A stretch of 38,011 nt of DNA, taken from positions 1 to 38,011 of the forward strand of contig JAUIJD010000043.1 of assembly GCA_030431475.1 (NCBI GenBank). Direction: 5' to 3'. The position numbers and the translations under genes are program-made. Positions 25,100 through 33,034 of this stretch are shown piece after piece. A model generated the notes under the pieces. That model was not told the origin of the DNA, searched no databases, and saw only the letters and a list, made by a program, of their open reading frames with translations. The stretch's first letter is position 1; every line of letters begins with the position of its first letter. Source of the stretch: Verrucomicrobiia bacterium (GTDB taxonomy: Bacteria > Verrucomicrobiota > Verrucomicrobiia > Verrucomicrobiales > Akkermansiaceae).

Positions 25100-27079
25100 C
25101 TATGCGGGCCAGTGGCGGGAGAAGATCACCAGTCTCCGGGCGGCGCGGGTGGTGGCCATGTAGAGGAGGCGGGTGTGGGCGGCGGCGCGTTCGGCACGGG
25201 CTTCGGAATCGAGGCGGGGGTTGCCCTCGGCCTCGAGCAGGGTGTCGATGCCGAGCAGGAAAACCACGGCGGCTTCGAGTCCGGTGGCGGAGTGAAAACG
25301 GGCAATGGAGCAGAAGGGCTCGGGTGGAGGACTGCCGCGATCGTCGAGGTCGGCGACTTCATTGGCGCCGAGTTTCCTGCCCAGCGCGGCGGCGACGCCA
25401 CGGGTGGCACCGCTGTCGGCGTGAAGGATGAGGATGTTGCCGCGGAGCTGCGGGCTTTCATCCCGCAGGCGGGAGAGTTCGTCGCCGAGGTGGCGCAACG
25501 CGGCTTGGGGGCGAAGCCGGAGGACCCGGGGTTCCTCGCCGACCTCGTCGATGGTCCCGAGTTCGTCGTCGGTGGGTGGATCGAGATCGTCGGCGGTGTC
25601 GGGGTGGAGCGTGCGGCGGTGTTCGACGAGTCCGCGGGCGAACCCGAAGATGCGGCGCGTCGAGCGGTAGGGTTTGGCGAGGCGGTTCGAGCGGCCGCGG
25701 ACATCGATGCCGGCGGCCGACCAGCTTTCGCGGCGTTTGAGGAACCCCTGGGTCGGGTCGGCGGCCATGAAGAGCTGGCCGCCGGGAGCCAGCGAGGCGA
25801 GGACGGGCTCGAACCAGACCTTGGCGAAGAACTGCGCCTCGTCGATGAAGATGAACTCGTATTTCCGTAGTAGTTCGGGATCGCGCCGGGCTTGGTCGCG
25901 GAAACGCAGGGCCTGCTCGTGCCAGTCGCTTTCGTCCGCCCGCGCCATTTCCTCGCGATGACGCCGGAGCAACTCCCAGATGGCGCGGCGGCGCTCGGTG
26001 CCGAGGCCTTTCAGGCGTCCGGTGCGTTCGAGGGCGAGGTAGTCGTCGAGCGAGTCGAGGCCGAGGTCGCGCAGGTAGCCGATTTCCTCGGCGATGAAGG
26101 CGGGCGTGAGCTTGTCGAAATCGTGGCCCTGCATCAGGGCGCGGACCCGTTCCTCCATGCGGTAGTCGGGCACCATGCTGCCGGGTCGATGCGGCGACTG
26201 GCTCCAGGACCACGAGAAGAAGGTGCGCCATTCGATCCGGGGGGCGCGGCCGGCGGCGGCGGTGAGGCGTCGCTCGAGTTCGCCGTTGATCGGGCGGTTG
26301 TGGGTGAGGACGAGCAGGCGGGCGCCGCGGTTGAGGCGGGCGGCGAGCAGCGCGCGATGGAGCAGGACGAGCGACTTGCCGCAGCCGGCCGGGCCGGTGA
26401 CGAGGCGGGTCTCGAAGCGGCGCGCCTCGATCTCCAGCTCGCGGGGCAGCTCGATCTCCAGCTTGGCGAGTGACTCCTGGGTGAGGTCGAGGAAGGCGGG
26501 CTGCAGGGATTCGCCGGCGCCGCGACGGGCGAGCGGGACGCGCGCGGCGGGTGTGGCGATGACGGACTCCGGCGTGAAGCGGGCGCGCAGCCGCAACAGC
26601 ACCGGCTGCGGCACGGCGGCCCCGGCGAGCGACTTGAGGTGATCGCCGAAGTCCTCGGCCTTGCGCTGCCTGAGGCCGAGGAAGGCGACGCCGGTGTCCT
26701 CCGTGCGGAGCTTTTCGATCCCGTCGATCGTTTCTTCATCGACATTGGGAAAGACCAGCAGGCAACGGACGAGATTCTCGTCTTCGGGATCGAGCACCTC
26801 GCGGAACCCGGCCGATTCCTCCAGCGACTCGGCGGTGATCTTCTCCTCGTCGAGGAAATCCGGCTGCAGGGCGCGGTCGGCGAGTTGCTGGCTGGTGTCG
26901 GCGATCTTGATCAGGAAGGCGTGGTGCCCGCGCCAAAGTACGAGAAATCCCGGAGTTCGCAGCGGCTCCATCCGCAGCCAGATCCGGAAGTCGTCGCTGA
27001 GTCCGCGCAGCAGGCGGAACATCAACTGCACCGACTTCCGCGCCGAGGCCGGTGGCTTGTCCGGGATCATCACCGCCAT
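25100..27079 (-). CDS. UvrD-like SF1 helicase with degenerate N-terminal NERD-like region
   Basis: Start ATG 27079 (659 residues) shares its A with the upstream stop (TGATG), and AGGAGG lies 6 nt upstream. GTG 27082 is less well spaced. Helicase motifs: Walker A G229-P-A-G-C-G-K-S236; Walker B FIFIDEAQFF with D413-E414; motif III-like MAADPTQGF; motif IV-like KPYRSTRRIFGFA; and C-terminal LLYMATTRAARRLVIF, with the glutamine-rich motif Va replaced by FHSATGLEAAVV. Residues about 25-180 resemble a NERD nuclease (TPGFLVLWRGHHAFLIKIAD, then NLVRCLLVFPNVDEE). The acidic and Lys catalytic residues expected in NERD (pD...E-x-K) are not there, so nuclease activity is doubtful. It is the second helicase of a two-helicase operon. 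Confidence 0.85.
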   Translation of the reverse strand: MAVMIPDKPPASARKSVQLMFRLLRGLSDDFRIWLRMEPLRTPGFLVLWRGHHAFLIKIADTSQQLADRALQPDFLDEEKITAESLEESAGFREVLDPEDENLVRCLLVFPNVDEETIDGIEKLRTEDTGVAFLGLRQRKAEDFGDHLKSLAGAAVPQPVLLRLRARFTPESVIATPAARVPLARRGAGESLQPAFLDLTQESLAKLEIELPRELEIEARRFETRLVTGPAGCGKSLVLLHRALLAARLNRGARLLVLTHNRPINGELERRLTAAAGRAPRIEWRTFFSWSWSQSPHRPGSMVPDYRMEERVRALMQGHDFDKLTPAFIAEEIGYLRDLGLDSLDDYLALERTGRLKGLGTERRRAIWELLRRHREEMARADESDWHEQALRFRDQARRDPELLRKYEFIFIDEAQFFAKVWFEPVLASLAPGGQLFMAADPTQGFLKRRESWSAAGIDVRGRSNRLAKPYRSTRRIFGFARGLVEHRRTLHPDTADDLDPPTDDELGTIDEVGEEPRVLRLRPQAALRHLGDELSRLRDESPQLRGNILILHADSGATRGVAAALGRKLGANEVADLDDRGSPPPEPFCSIARFHSATGLEAAVVFLLGIDTLLEAEGNPRLDSEARAERAAAHTRLLYMATTRAARRLVIFSRHWPA

Positions 27080-28842
27080 CACCCGCCTCCTTTCCGGTCC
27101 GGTGCGAGGCAGCCGTCGCGGACCGCCTCGCGATGCCAGGAGGAGAAGCAGACCGCGCCCGGATCGCCGGCGTCGGCGAGGCTTTCCGCGGTATCGATCA
27201 GGCCGCGCGAAGCGACGACCACGAGCTTGCGCCGGGCGCGGGTGACGGCGACGTTCCAGCGCTGTGGCTGGAACAGGAAGCCGGCGAGGCGGCGGATCCA
27301 GTCGGGCCGGGCGGAGGCGAGGCTCACGAGGATGACGTCGCGTTCCTGGCCCTGGAAGCGTTCTACGGTGTCCACCGTAATCCGGCGGTGCAGCGAGGTC
27401 GTTTCCGTCGGAATGCGCAGCACCGAGCGGATCGCGGCGGCCTGGGCGCGGTAGGGGGTGATCACGCCGATGTCCTCGGGCCGGACGCCGCCGCGAATCA
27501 GCTCGCGGACGAGATTGGCCACGGTCTGGGCTTCATGTTCCGAGCGAACGGTGGACCGGTCGCCGTCGCCGATGTCGAGGCTGACGGCGTGGTCTGTTAG
27601 CAGGGCGGGGTGGCGCGGCGCGGGGTCGAGCGCGAGGTGCAGGTTGCTGCGGCAGGTCAGGCGTCCGCCATAGAAGGTGGCCGAGGGCCAGGCGGCGAGC
27701 TGCTCGTTGAGCCGCCAGGTTTCCTCCAGCATGGTGTCGAAACCGCGGTCCTTGAGCAGGCGGAAAATCGAGGTCTCCGGGGCGGCGCGATCCTTGGAGA
27801 TCATCACCGGCGGAAGCTGGAAGTCGTCGCCGAAGAACAGCCAGCGCTCGCCGCGCAGCATCGCCATGACCGCGACCATCACGGTCACCTGCGAGGCCTC
27901 GTCGATGACCACGGTGTCGAACTCCGCCTCCCTGAGTCCGGTGAATTCCGACCACAGGGCGAAGGGGGTGGCACCGACCACGCAGGCGCCGCTTTCCTCG
28001 ATGAGACCGCTTTCGGCGTAGCTCTCGAAATGCTCCACCACTCCGCGGGCGAGCATCGCCGGGCCGATCTTCACCACCCGGACGTGGTCGGGCAGCAGCT
28101 TTCGGCAACCTTCGAGGGCGTGCTGGATGGCGCGGTGGGTGGGGCCGGTCACAAGCACGCGTTCGCCCCGCTCGACGAGCCGCCTCACGACTTCCGAGAG
28201 CACGAAGGTCTTGCCGGTGCCCGGCGGTCCCTGGACGAGATATCCGTCCTGCGTGGCGACGCAGGCGGCGATCGCCTCCTGTTGCGAGTCGTGCCAGCTC
28301 ACGTCCTCCGGTCCGCCTTCCTCAAGCTCATCCATGGTGGTCGAAAAGGCCTCTCCCTCGGTCTCGCCACCCGTTTCGCCCATCAGAAAGGGAAGGATCA
28401 TCTCCCGGCCCCGAACCGTCTCCGCGAGGGCCCGGGTCGCTTCCGCGAAACGCGGGCCGAGATCGATGAAATCGCGGTCGAGCACCCAGCCGTCGGAATC
28501 CGCCCCGGGCATTTCGCCCCACCAGCGCCAGAGATGGATGCCGTCGTCATCCTCGCCGAGGTGGATGAACTTTCCGGTCGGGGCGTGCGGGTTGTCCCGG
28601 CTGAGGCAGAGGAAATCGCCCTCGCGGAGGCGGCAGGCGTCGTCATCGACCGGCACCGCGAAGAGCTGGCGGTCGTGGATCCTTCGCAGATGGGTGACGC
28701 GCAGTGCGTCGCCGTCGGCGAGGCGTTCGGCGAGCGGCGTGCGCCAGATTTCCTCGGCCGCGGACCGCTGGGCCTGAAGCTCGCGCCGCCATCCGGACTC
28801 CAGCGATTCCAGCCATGCCGAGCGTTGCGCGTCCCCATCCAT
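27079..28842 (-). CDS. UPF1/DNA2-like SF1B helicase
   Basis: A 587-residue helicase. The N-terminal 180 residues form a beta-rich accessory region (ALRVTHLRRIHDRQLFAVPV, then GIHLWRWWGEMPGADSDGW). The helicase core begins with a Q-motif-like SWHDSQQEAIAACV. Motifs: Walker A G205-P-P-G-T-G-K-T212; motif Ia VTGPTHRAIQHAL; Walker B VVIDEASQ (D314-E315); motif III GDDFQLPPV (338-346); motif V TVDTVERFQGQERDVILVSL; motif VI NVAVTRARRKLVVV. This is the DNA2/UPF1/IGHMBP2-like subfamily with 5'-3' polarity in characterised members. Its stop overlaps the start of the UvrD-like helicase, implying translational coupling and a joint role in DNA or RNA processing. No nuclease domain is attached. Confidence 0.92.
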   Translation of the reverse strand: MDGDAQRSAWLESLESGWRRELQAQRSAAEEIWRTPLAERLADGDALRVTHLRRIHDRQLFAVPVDDDACRLREGDFLCLSRDNPHAPTGKFIHLGEDDDGIHLWRWWGEMPGADSDGWVLDRDFIDLGPRFAEATRALAETVRGREMILPFLMGETGGETEGEAFSTTMDELEEGGPEDVSWHDSQQEAIAACVATQDGYLVQGPPGTGKTFVLSEVVRRLVERGERVLVTGPTHRAIQHALEGCRKLLPDHVRVVKIGPAMLARGVVEHFESYAESGLIEESGACVVGATPFALWSEFTGLREAEFDTVVIDEASQVTVMVAVMAMLRGERWLFFGDDFQLPPVMISKDRAAPETSIFRLLKDRGFDTMLEETWRLNEQLAAWPSATFYGGRLTCRSNLHLALDPAPRHPALLTDHAVSLDIGDGDRSTVRSEHEAQTVANLVRELIRGGVRPEDIGVITPYRAQAAAIRSVLRIPTETTSLHRRITVDTVERFQGQERDVILVSLASARPDWIRRLAGFLFQPQRWNVAVTRARRKLVVVASRGLIDTAESLADAGDPGAVCFSSWHREAVRDGCLAPDRKGGG

Positions 28843-28933
28843 CGGTGGGCGGAGATTCCCAAGTCGAAGGGTTGTTAGGAAGGGGAAAGCCTCACGCGAA
28901 GATGCGGGGTGCCCGGACGCGCGATCGACCGGA

Positions 28934-29329
28934 TCAATGTCCGGGAAGGAGTTTGCCCAGTTTGGTCAGCCGCGAGCGGATCGCTCCCTCGGTTCGACCG
29001 TGCCGAGTGGCGAGTTCCCCAAAACCCGTCCCGTTCTCGAAACGCTCCACCAGCACGGCATCCTCTTCCGCGCTCCACGGCTGGCCGGCCTTCTTCGGCA
29101 GCGAAGCCCGGCGGGCATCGCGCCTGCCCTCCCTGGCCAGCGCGTCCCTTGCGGCGGCGAGCGCACGGCGCACCTTGGGGTCGTGGAGAATGCTCGTTTC
29201 CCCGAGGTCATCGGCGGTCATCGGATGCACGCCGTCGGCCAGCGCCTCGATGATGGCGAGATTCCAGGCCGCCACATCTTCAGCCTGCTTGTCGATCCCG
29301 TCCGGTTCCGGTTGCTCGTCGCGGGACAT
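28934..29329 (-). CDS. SANT/Myb-like helix-turn-helix protein upstream of the helicase pair
   Basis: Start ATG 29329 gives 131 residues; the longer frame to 29404 adds an unlikely leader. The N-terminal part is acidic (MSRDEQPEPDGIDKQAEDVA). The middle (40-80) is helical and basic at its end. Residues 84-126 form a SANT/Myb-like trihelical DNA-binding motif (PWSAEEDAVLVERF, then GELATRHGRTEGAIRSRLTK). Similar tails occur at the C-termini of bacterial helicases and regulators. It lies 91 nt upstream of the UPF1-like gene in the same orientation and could be its regulator or a DNA-recruiting subunit. Confidence 0.82.
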   Translation of the reverse strand: MSRDEQPEPDGIDKQAEDVAAWNLAIIEALADGVHPMTADDLGETSILHDPKVRRALAAARDALAREGRRDARRASLPKKAGQPWSAEEDAVLVERFENGTGFGELATRHGRTEGAIRSRLTKLGKLLPGH

Positions 29330-29495
29330 GGCGCCGAGTCTGAGACACGGGACCGTGATTTCAATCCCCGGGATTGCCACGCCGATCCGCCGCGACCCGC
29401 TCAAGGACGCGCGGTTTCAGGAAAATAGCTGCCACGTGCGGCGTTTCCGGCTCGGAGGTGGACAGGACGTTGGCTCCGGAGTGCCGCCGGGGTCA

Positions 29496-29559
29496 TTGAC
29501 AGACCTGCCCTTGTAATGTATCCGGAAATGTATGAAAACCATCACGGTCAATGTATCCG
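29496..29559 (+). promoter_or_regulatory. Candidate promoter and operator of the vapBC-type pair
   Basis: TTGACA (29496-29501) is a good -35 hexamer; TATCCG, 17 nt later, is a weak -10. Three AATGTAT boxes follow at 29515-29521, 29527-29533 and 29550-29556. The first and third extend to identical AATGTATCCG, and the middle one overlaps the antitoxin start codon. Box spacings are 12 and 23 bases, about one and two helical turns. RHH antitoxins typically repress their own promoter through such tandem boxes. Nothing else was recognised in the 29330-29531 gap. Confidence 0.5.
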
Positions 29560-29774
29560 AGCCGGTGTATGAGGAATTCCGGGAGTATGCCCGCAAGGTG
29601 GATCGCAAGGCTTCGGAGTTGATTCGCGAGGCGATGGAGCTGTATCGGCAGCAACACATGCAGCGGCGGACTTCGCTGCGAAACCGTCATCCGGCCTCGG
29701 TCGGCGGGCCGATCCGACCGATCACGGGCGAGGACGACATTCTTGGGGAGATGCTCGATGACTCACGGGATTGA
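29532..29774 (+). CDS. VapB-type ribbon-helix-helix antitoxin
   Basis: An 80-residue protein. Residues 1-42 have the ribbon-helix-helix pattern: strand MKTITVNVSEPVYEEF, then helices EFREYARKVDRKASELIREA and AMELYRQQ. The C-terminal half (RRTSLRNRHPASVGGPIRPI onward) is basic then acidic and probably wraps the toxin. It overlaps the toxin gene by 17 nt, the standard arrangement for translationally coupled toxin-antitoxin pairs. It is expected to neutralise the PIN toxin and repress the shared promoter. Confidence 0.88.
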   Translation: MKTITVNVSEPVYEEFREYARKVDRKASELIREAMELYRQQHMQRRTSLRNRHPASVGGPIRPITGEDDILGEMLDDSRD

Positions 29775-30195
29775 CACCGACTTTCTGGTCGCGGTGGAGA
29801 TCCGCGAGCATCCGTTTCACGGTCCGGCCGATGTCCTGCTGCAATCGCTGCTGGCGGACGGCCACGATCTGGCGCTCGCCCCGCAGACCCTGGCGGAGTT
29901 CATTCACGTGGCGACCGATCCGAGGCGAATGCCGCAGCCGCTCGTGATGGCCGAGGCGATCCGGCGGGCGGAGGATTGGTGGCAGGCGGCGGAGGTGGTC
30001 AGGGTATTGCCCGATGGCGAGGCGGTGGCGGATTTCCTTGCCTGGCTTTCCCGCCACGGTCTCGGGCGGAAGCGCTTGCTGGACACCCTGCTGGCGGCGA
30101 GCTTCCGCCGGGCCGGCGTGAAGCGGTTGATCACCAACAACGAGCGCGATTTCGCGGTGCTCGGGTGGTTCGAGATCGTGACCTTTCGGGGTTGA
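29758..30195 (+). CDS. VapC-type PIN-domain toxin
   Basis: ATG 29758 is preceded by GGGGAG with a 7-nt spacing and gives 145 residues. The PIN-domain acidic residues are in place: D6/D8 in GIDTDFLVAVEI, E47 in PQTLAEFIHVA, D109 in KRLLDTLLAASFRRAG, and D131 in ITNNERDFAVLGWFEIVTF. Such toxins are Mg2+-dependent endoribonucleases that cut tRNA or rRNA when free of antitoxin. The pair sits between the helicase cassette and the SNF2 gene and is transcribed against both. Downstream, a palindromic arm begins 25 bases after the stop. Confidence 0.92.
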   Translation: MTHGIDTDFLVAVEIREHPFHGPADVLLQSLLADGHDLALAPQTLAEFIHVATDPRRMPQPLVMAEAIRRAEDWWQAAEVVRVLPDGEAVADFLAWLSRHGLGRKRLLDTLLAASFRRAGVKRLITNNERDFAVLGWFEIVTFRG

Positions 30196-30219
30196 AAGGA
30201 GTGAGCGGTGCCGGCGGGT

Positions 30220-30346
30220 GGAGCGCCGATTATGAAATCGGCATCGTCTGTTCACCAACTTCCGCGCCATTCATCCCCCCGGGCGGCACCTCGACGGTGG
30301 TGTCTTGGGCACCTCGAACGCATGCCGATTTCATCATCGGCGTTCC
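30220..30346. repeat. Widely spaced inverted pair of palindromic arms between vapC and the SNF2 gene
   Basis: Arm 30220-30242 (GGAGC plus GCCGATT ATGA AATCGGC) and arm 30324-30346 on the minus strand (GGAAC plus GCCGATG ATGA AATCGGC) are inverted copies with two differences, 81 nt apart. Read from the second arm, the spacer continues into AGGTGCCCAAGA, which carries the GTGCC core of the tighter pairs. The SNF2 stop codon (30334-30336) lies inside the second arm. No gene occupies 30196-30333. Confidence 0.85.
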
Positions 30347-32934
30347 GCTCCGCCTTCGATTTCCGCCGCCTCCGCGAGCGACTTCTCCGCCGCCTTTCGA
30401 TGTTCCTCCGCCTCGTCGGCGAGGTCGCTTTCGATGAGGAGTCTGGCGACTTTCTCCTTCCTGGCGGCGAAGGCCCGCAGCTCGGCGATGCGTTGCTTCT
30501 GCTCTTCGGTGAGCGCCGGCTTGCGGGGTTCGGGCGGCGGGTCGCCGGCGAGGTGACGGGTGGCGCGGGTGTTGAGCGTGAGCAGGCCGGTGTCGGCGAG
30601 TTGTTGGATGGCGCCCCAGGTGGCGGGGTCGAGGACGTGGAGCCGCGGGGTGGTGCCGCGCCAGTCGGTTTCGCGGTGGAGTTCCGCGACGGCGGGCCGG
30701 CGGGATTCGTCGCGCAAGACGGTGATCAGGACCGGCTCGGCACCGCTGGGGAGCATCGCCTCCTGGCAGTGGACCAGCGCGTCGCCGAGGGCCTCCCGGG
30801 CGCGATCGACGAAATGGGCGGCCGGGTCGGCGGGCGGGGTTTTCGGCTTGGCGGCCTTTCCTTTCGGGACGGTGCCGAGGAATTGCTGGAGCCGGGCCAG
30901 GTTGGCTTCGCGACCGCGCTTGAGTTTGGTTTTTGAAAGGGCGTCGTCGGAGCCGTCGAGGACGCCTTCGGCGAGGTTCATCTTGTTGGCCAGGGTGCCG
31001 AGCATCTGGTGCTCAAGCGTGTCTTCGGCGACGAGGTTGATGACGGTGACCGGGCGCTCCTGGTGCTTGCGCCAGGCGCGGGCGATGCGCTGCTCGAGGC
31101 GGGCGGGGTTCCAGGGGAGGTCGCAATTGATGACGACGCTGGCGTTCTGGAGGTTGAGGCCGACACCGCCGGAGTCGGTGCTGAGAAAGAGGCGGCAGCC
31201 GGGGTCTTGGCGGAAGGCGAGGATTTCGCCGCGGCGCTTCTGCTGGGGCACGGTGCCGGTGTGCCAAGCGTAGCCGATGCCGCGCTGTTCGGCGAGGTCG
31301 CGGACCTTTTTGAGCATGCCCTCCCATTCGGAAAAGATGATGACCTTCACGTCGGGATCGGAGAGCGCGTCGTCGAGGATGCCGTCGAGTTCTTTGAGCT
31401 TGGGGCAGTGGTCGCAGTCGCGGTTCTTGATGATCGAGGGTGAGTCGCAGATCATGCGCATCATGCCTAACAGAATCATCAGCAGGTCGGACTCGTCCTT
31501 TTTCAGCGGCCGTTTGAGCGAGCGCTGGATGAGCTGGTAGGCCTGCTGCTTGACCTCGTCGTATTCGTCGCGCATGGCGCGGGTGAGCTGGACGAAGTGG
31601 TTGCGGTCGGTGCGATCGGGCAGCTCGGTTTCGACGTGGTGCTTGCGGCGGCGCAGCAGCACGGGCTTCACCCGCTCGCGCAGGGCGGGGAGGTTCTTGT
31701 AGTTTTCGGGGCGGCCCTTTTCATTGAGTTCGTAGAACTCGCGGTTGAAGCGGAACAGCGGGCCGAGCAGGGCGGGGTCGAGGAAATCGACGATGGAGTA
31801 GAGCTCGTCGATACGGTTTTCGATCGGGGTGCCGGTGAGGACGAAGGCGTAGCGGCTTTGCAGGCGCTTGACCGCCTGGGCGGTCTTGGTGGCCCAGTTC
31901 TTGATCCGCTGGGCCTCGTCGAGGATGACGATGTCGGGGCGCAGGTTCTCGTTGATGTCGAGGCCGTCGGCGAGGATCTGCTCGTAGTTGACGAGGGTGA
32001 AGAAGGGCGGATTGCCGGCGGTGTAGTATTTCAACCGGGCGGAGCGGGGTCCGAAGACGATCTGCTGGCCGAGGGTGGTGAATTTCTTGATCTGCTCCTC
32101 CCACTCGGTCTTGAGCGAGGCGGGGCTGACGACCAGCACGCGCTCCGCTTTTCCGAGGTGGTGGAGCAGGGCGCTGGCGGCGACGGCCTGGATGGTTTTC
32201 CCGAGGCCCATCTCGTCGGCCAGCAGCGCCCTTTCGCCGAAGGCGAGGTGGAGCATGCCCTCACGCTGGTAGGGGTAGAGCGGGTGGAGGGTGACGTGTT
32301 CCGGGTGGCGGCCCTCGACGACGCCCTTCTCGTAGTCGCGGCGCAGGGCGCGGCGTTCGGCGGCGCGGCGGCGGTGCTCGAGAAAGGGCTCGATGTCCTG
32401 GGAGGGGCGGAGCTTTTTCGAGCGGGAGCGGCGCAGCTTTTCCATGGCCTCTTCGGGATGGCCGGTGAGGAGGCCGCGGTCGTCGAAGAGCGGGCGCAGC
32501 GAGGGCGGGAGTGCGGTGAGGTTGCGCTCGACGCGCAGCGTGTCGCCATCGGGAACGATGTCGATGAAGGGCGAGCCGGATTTTTCCACGGCGCGGAACT
32601 CGCCGCGGTGGCGGCGCTTGAGGCGGATGAGGGTGGCCTCGACGTGTTTGCAGGTGCCGAGGCCGGCGGTGCGGAAGTCGGGGCAGGTGCAGGAGAAGGC
32701 GCGGCCGGCAGGGTCGCGGATCTCGACCTGATAGGTCATGCCGCTGGGGGACCGGACATCGAAGCGGGAAAGGATCGGGTGGGTGTCGTCAAGCGGCGTG
32801 ACGGAGTGCTTCTCGTCGCGGGCGCGCTGGACGCGGCGGAGGATTTCCTGCTCGTCGGTGCTGCGCCAGTCGCCGGCGGGCGGCAGGGCGGAGGTCATTT
32901 TTCGTTTTTGGCGAGTGGATTTCGTGGCGGGCAT
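30334..32934 (-). CDS. SNF2-family helicase with N-terminal SWIM zinc finger
   Basis: Start ATG 32934 gives 866 residues; the extended frame to 33198 runs into a repeat and the divergent gene. A SWIM zinc finger is at C82-T-C84...C95-K-H97. The SF2 core has ATP-binding LLADEMGLGKT (D240-T247), Walker B D339-E340-A-Q342, TGTPIENRIDELYSIVDFL (motif III region), and C-terminal motifs LFLSTDSGGVGLNL and NPARLEQRIARAWRKHQ. This is the Swi2/Snf2 ATPase class, which translocates on double-stranded DNA. The C-terminal 60 residues are a charged helical tail. The last residues (ERR) and the stop are encoded by a palindromic repeat arm, suggesting the original end was altered. It is same-strand with the helicase cassette but separated from it by vapBC. 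Confidence 0.93.
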   Translation of the reverse strand: MPATKSTRQKRKMTSALPPAGDWRSTDEQEILRRVQRARDEKHSVTPLDDTHPILSRFDVRSPSGMTYQVEIRDPAGRAFSCTCPDFRTAGLGTCKHVEATLIRLKRRHRGEFRAVEKSGSPFIDIVPDGDTLRVERNLTALPPSLRPLFDDRGLLTGHPEEAMEKLRRSRSKKLRPSQDIEPFLEHRRRAAERRALRRDYEKGVVEGRHPEHVTLHPLYPYQREGMLHLAFGERALLADEMGLGKTIQAVAASALLHHLGKAERVLVVSPASLKTEWEEQIKKFTTLGQQIVFGPRSARLKYYTAGNPPFFTLVNYEQILADGLDINENLRPDIVILDEAQRIKNWATKTAQAVKRLQSRYAFVLTGTPIENRIDELYSIVDFLDPALLGPLFRFNREFYELNEKGRPENYKNLPALRERVKPVLLRRRKHHVETELPDRTDRNHFVQLTRAMRDEYDEVKQQAYQLIQRSLKRPLKKDESDLLMILLGMMRMICDSPSIIKNRDCDHCPKLKELDGILDDALSDPDVKVIIFSEWEGMLKKVRDLAEQRGIGYAWHTGTVPQQKRRGEILAFRQDPGCRLFLSTDSGGVGLNLQNASVVINCDLPWNPARLEQRIARAWRKHQERPVTVINLVAEDTLEHQMLGTLANKMNLAEGVLDGSDDALSKTKLKRGREANLARLQQFLGTVPKGKAAKPKTPPADPAAHFVDRAREALGDALVHCQEAMLPSGAEPVLITVLRDESRRPAVAELHRETDWRGTTPRLHVLDPATWGAIQQLADTGLLTLNTRATRHLAGDPPPEPRKPALTEEQKQRIAELRAFAARKEKVARLLIESDLADEAEEHRKAAEKSLAEAAEIEGGAERR

Positions 32935-32967
32935 GGCTGACGGATTTAGCGGAGCGATGCTGGGGGG

Positions 32968-32990
32968 ATCGACAGGAATGTCGATACTCC
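32968..32990 (-). repeat. Palindromic arm between divergent SNF2 and GH92 genes
   Basis: On the minus strand: GGAGT followed by ATCGACA TTCC TGTCGAT, one base different from the two arms at the leuS end 21 kb away. A degraded second half (GCATCGCTCC, ending at 32951) follows on the minus strand. This copy is in a promoter region rather than at a stop codon. Confidence 0.8.
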
Positions 32991-33034
32991 GGAATCGACG
33001 GATTGGCCCGGGTCGTGCTTGAGACAGGCCAGAC

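Noticed and set aside
31597-32940. A 447-residue plus-strand frame opposite the SNF2 gene
   Set aside because: Reads as antisense of conserved helicase motifs; no independent coding signal.
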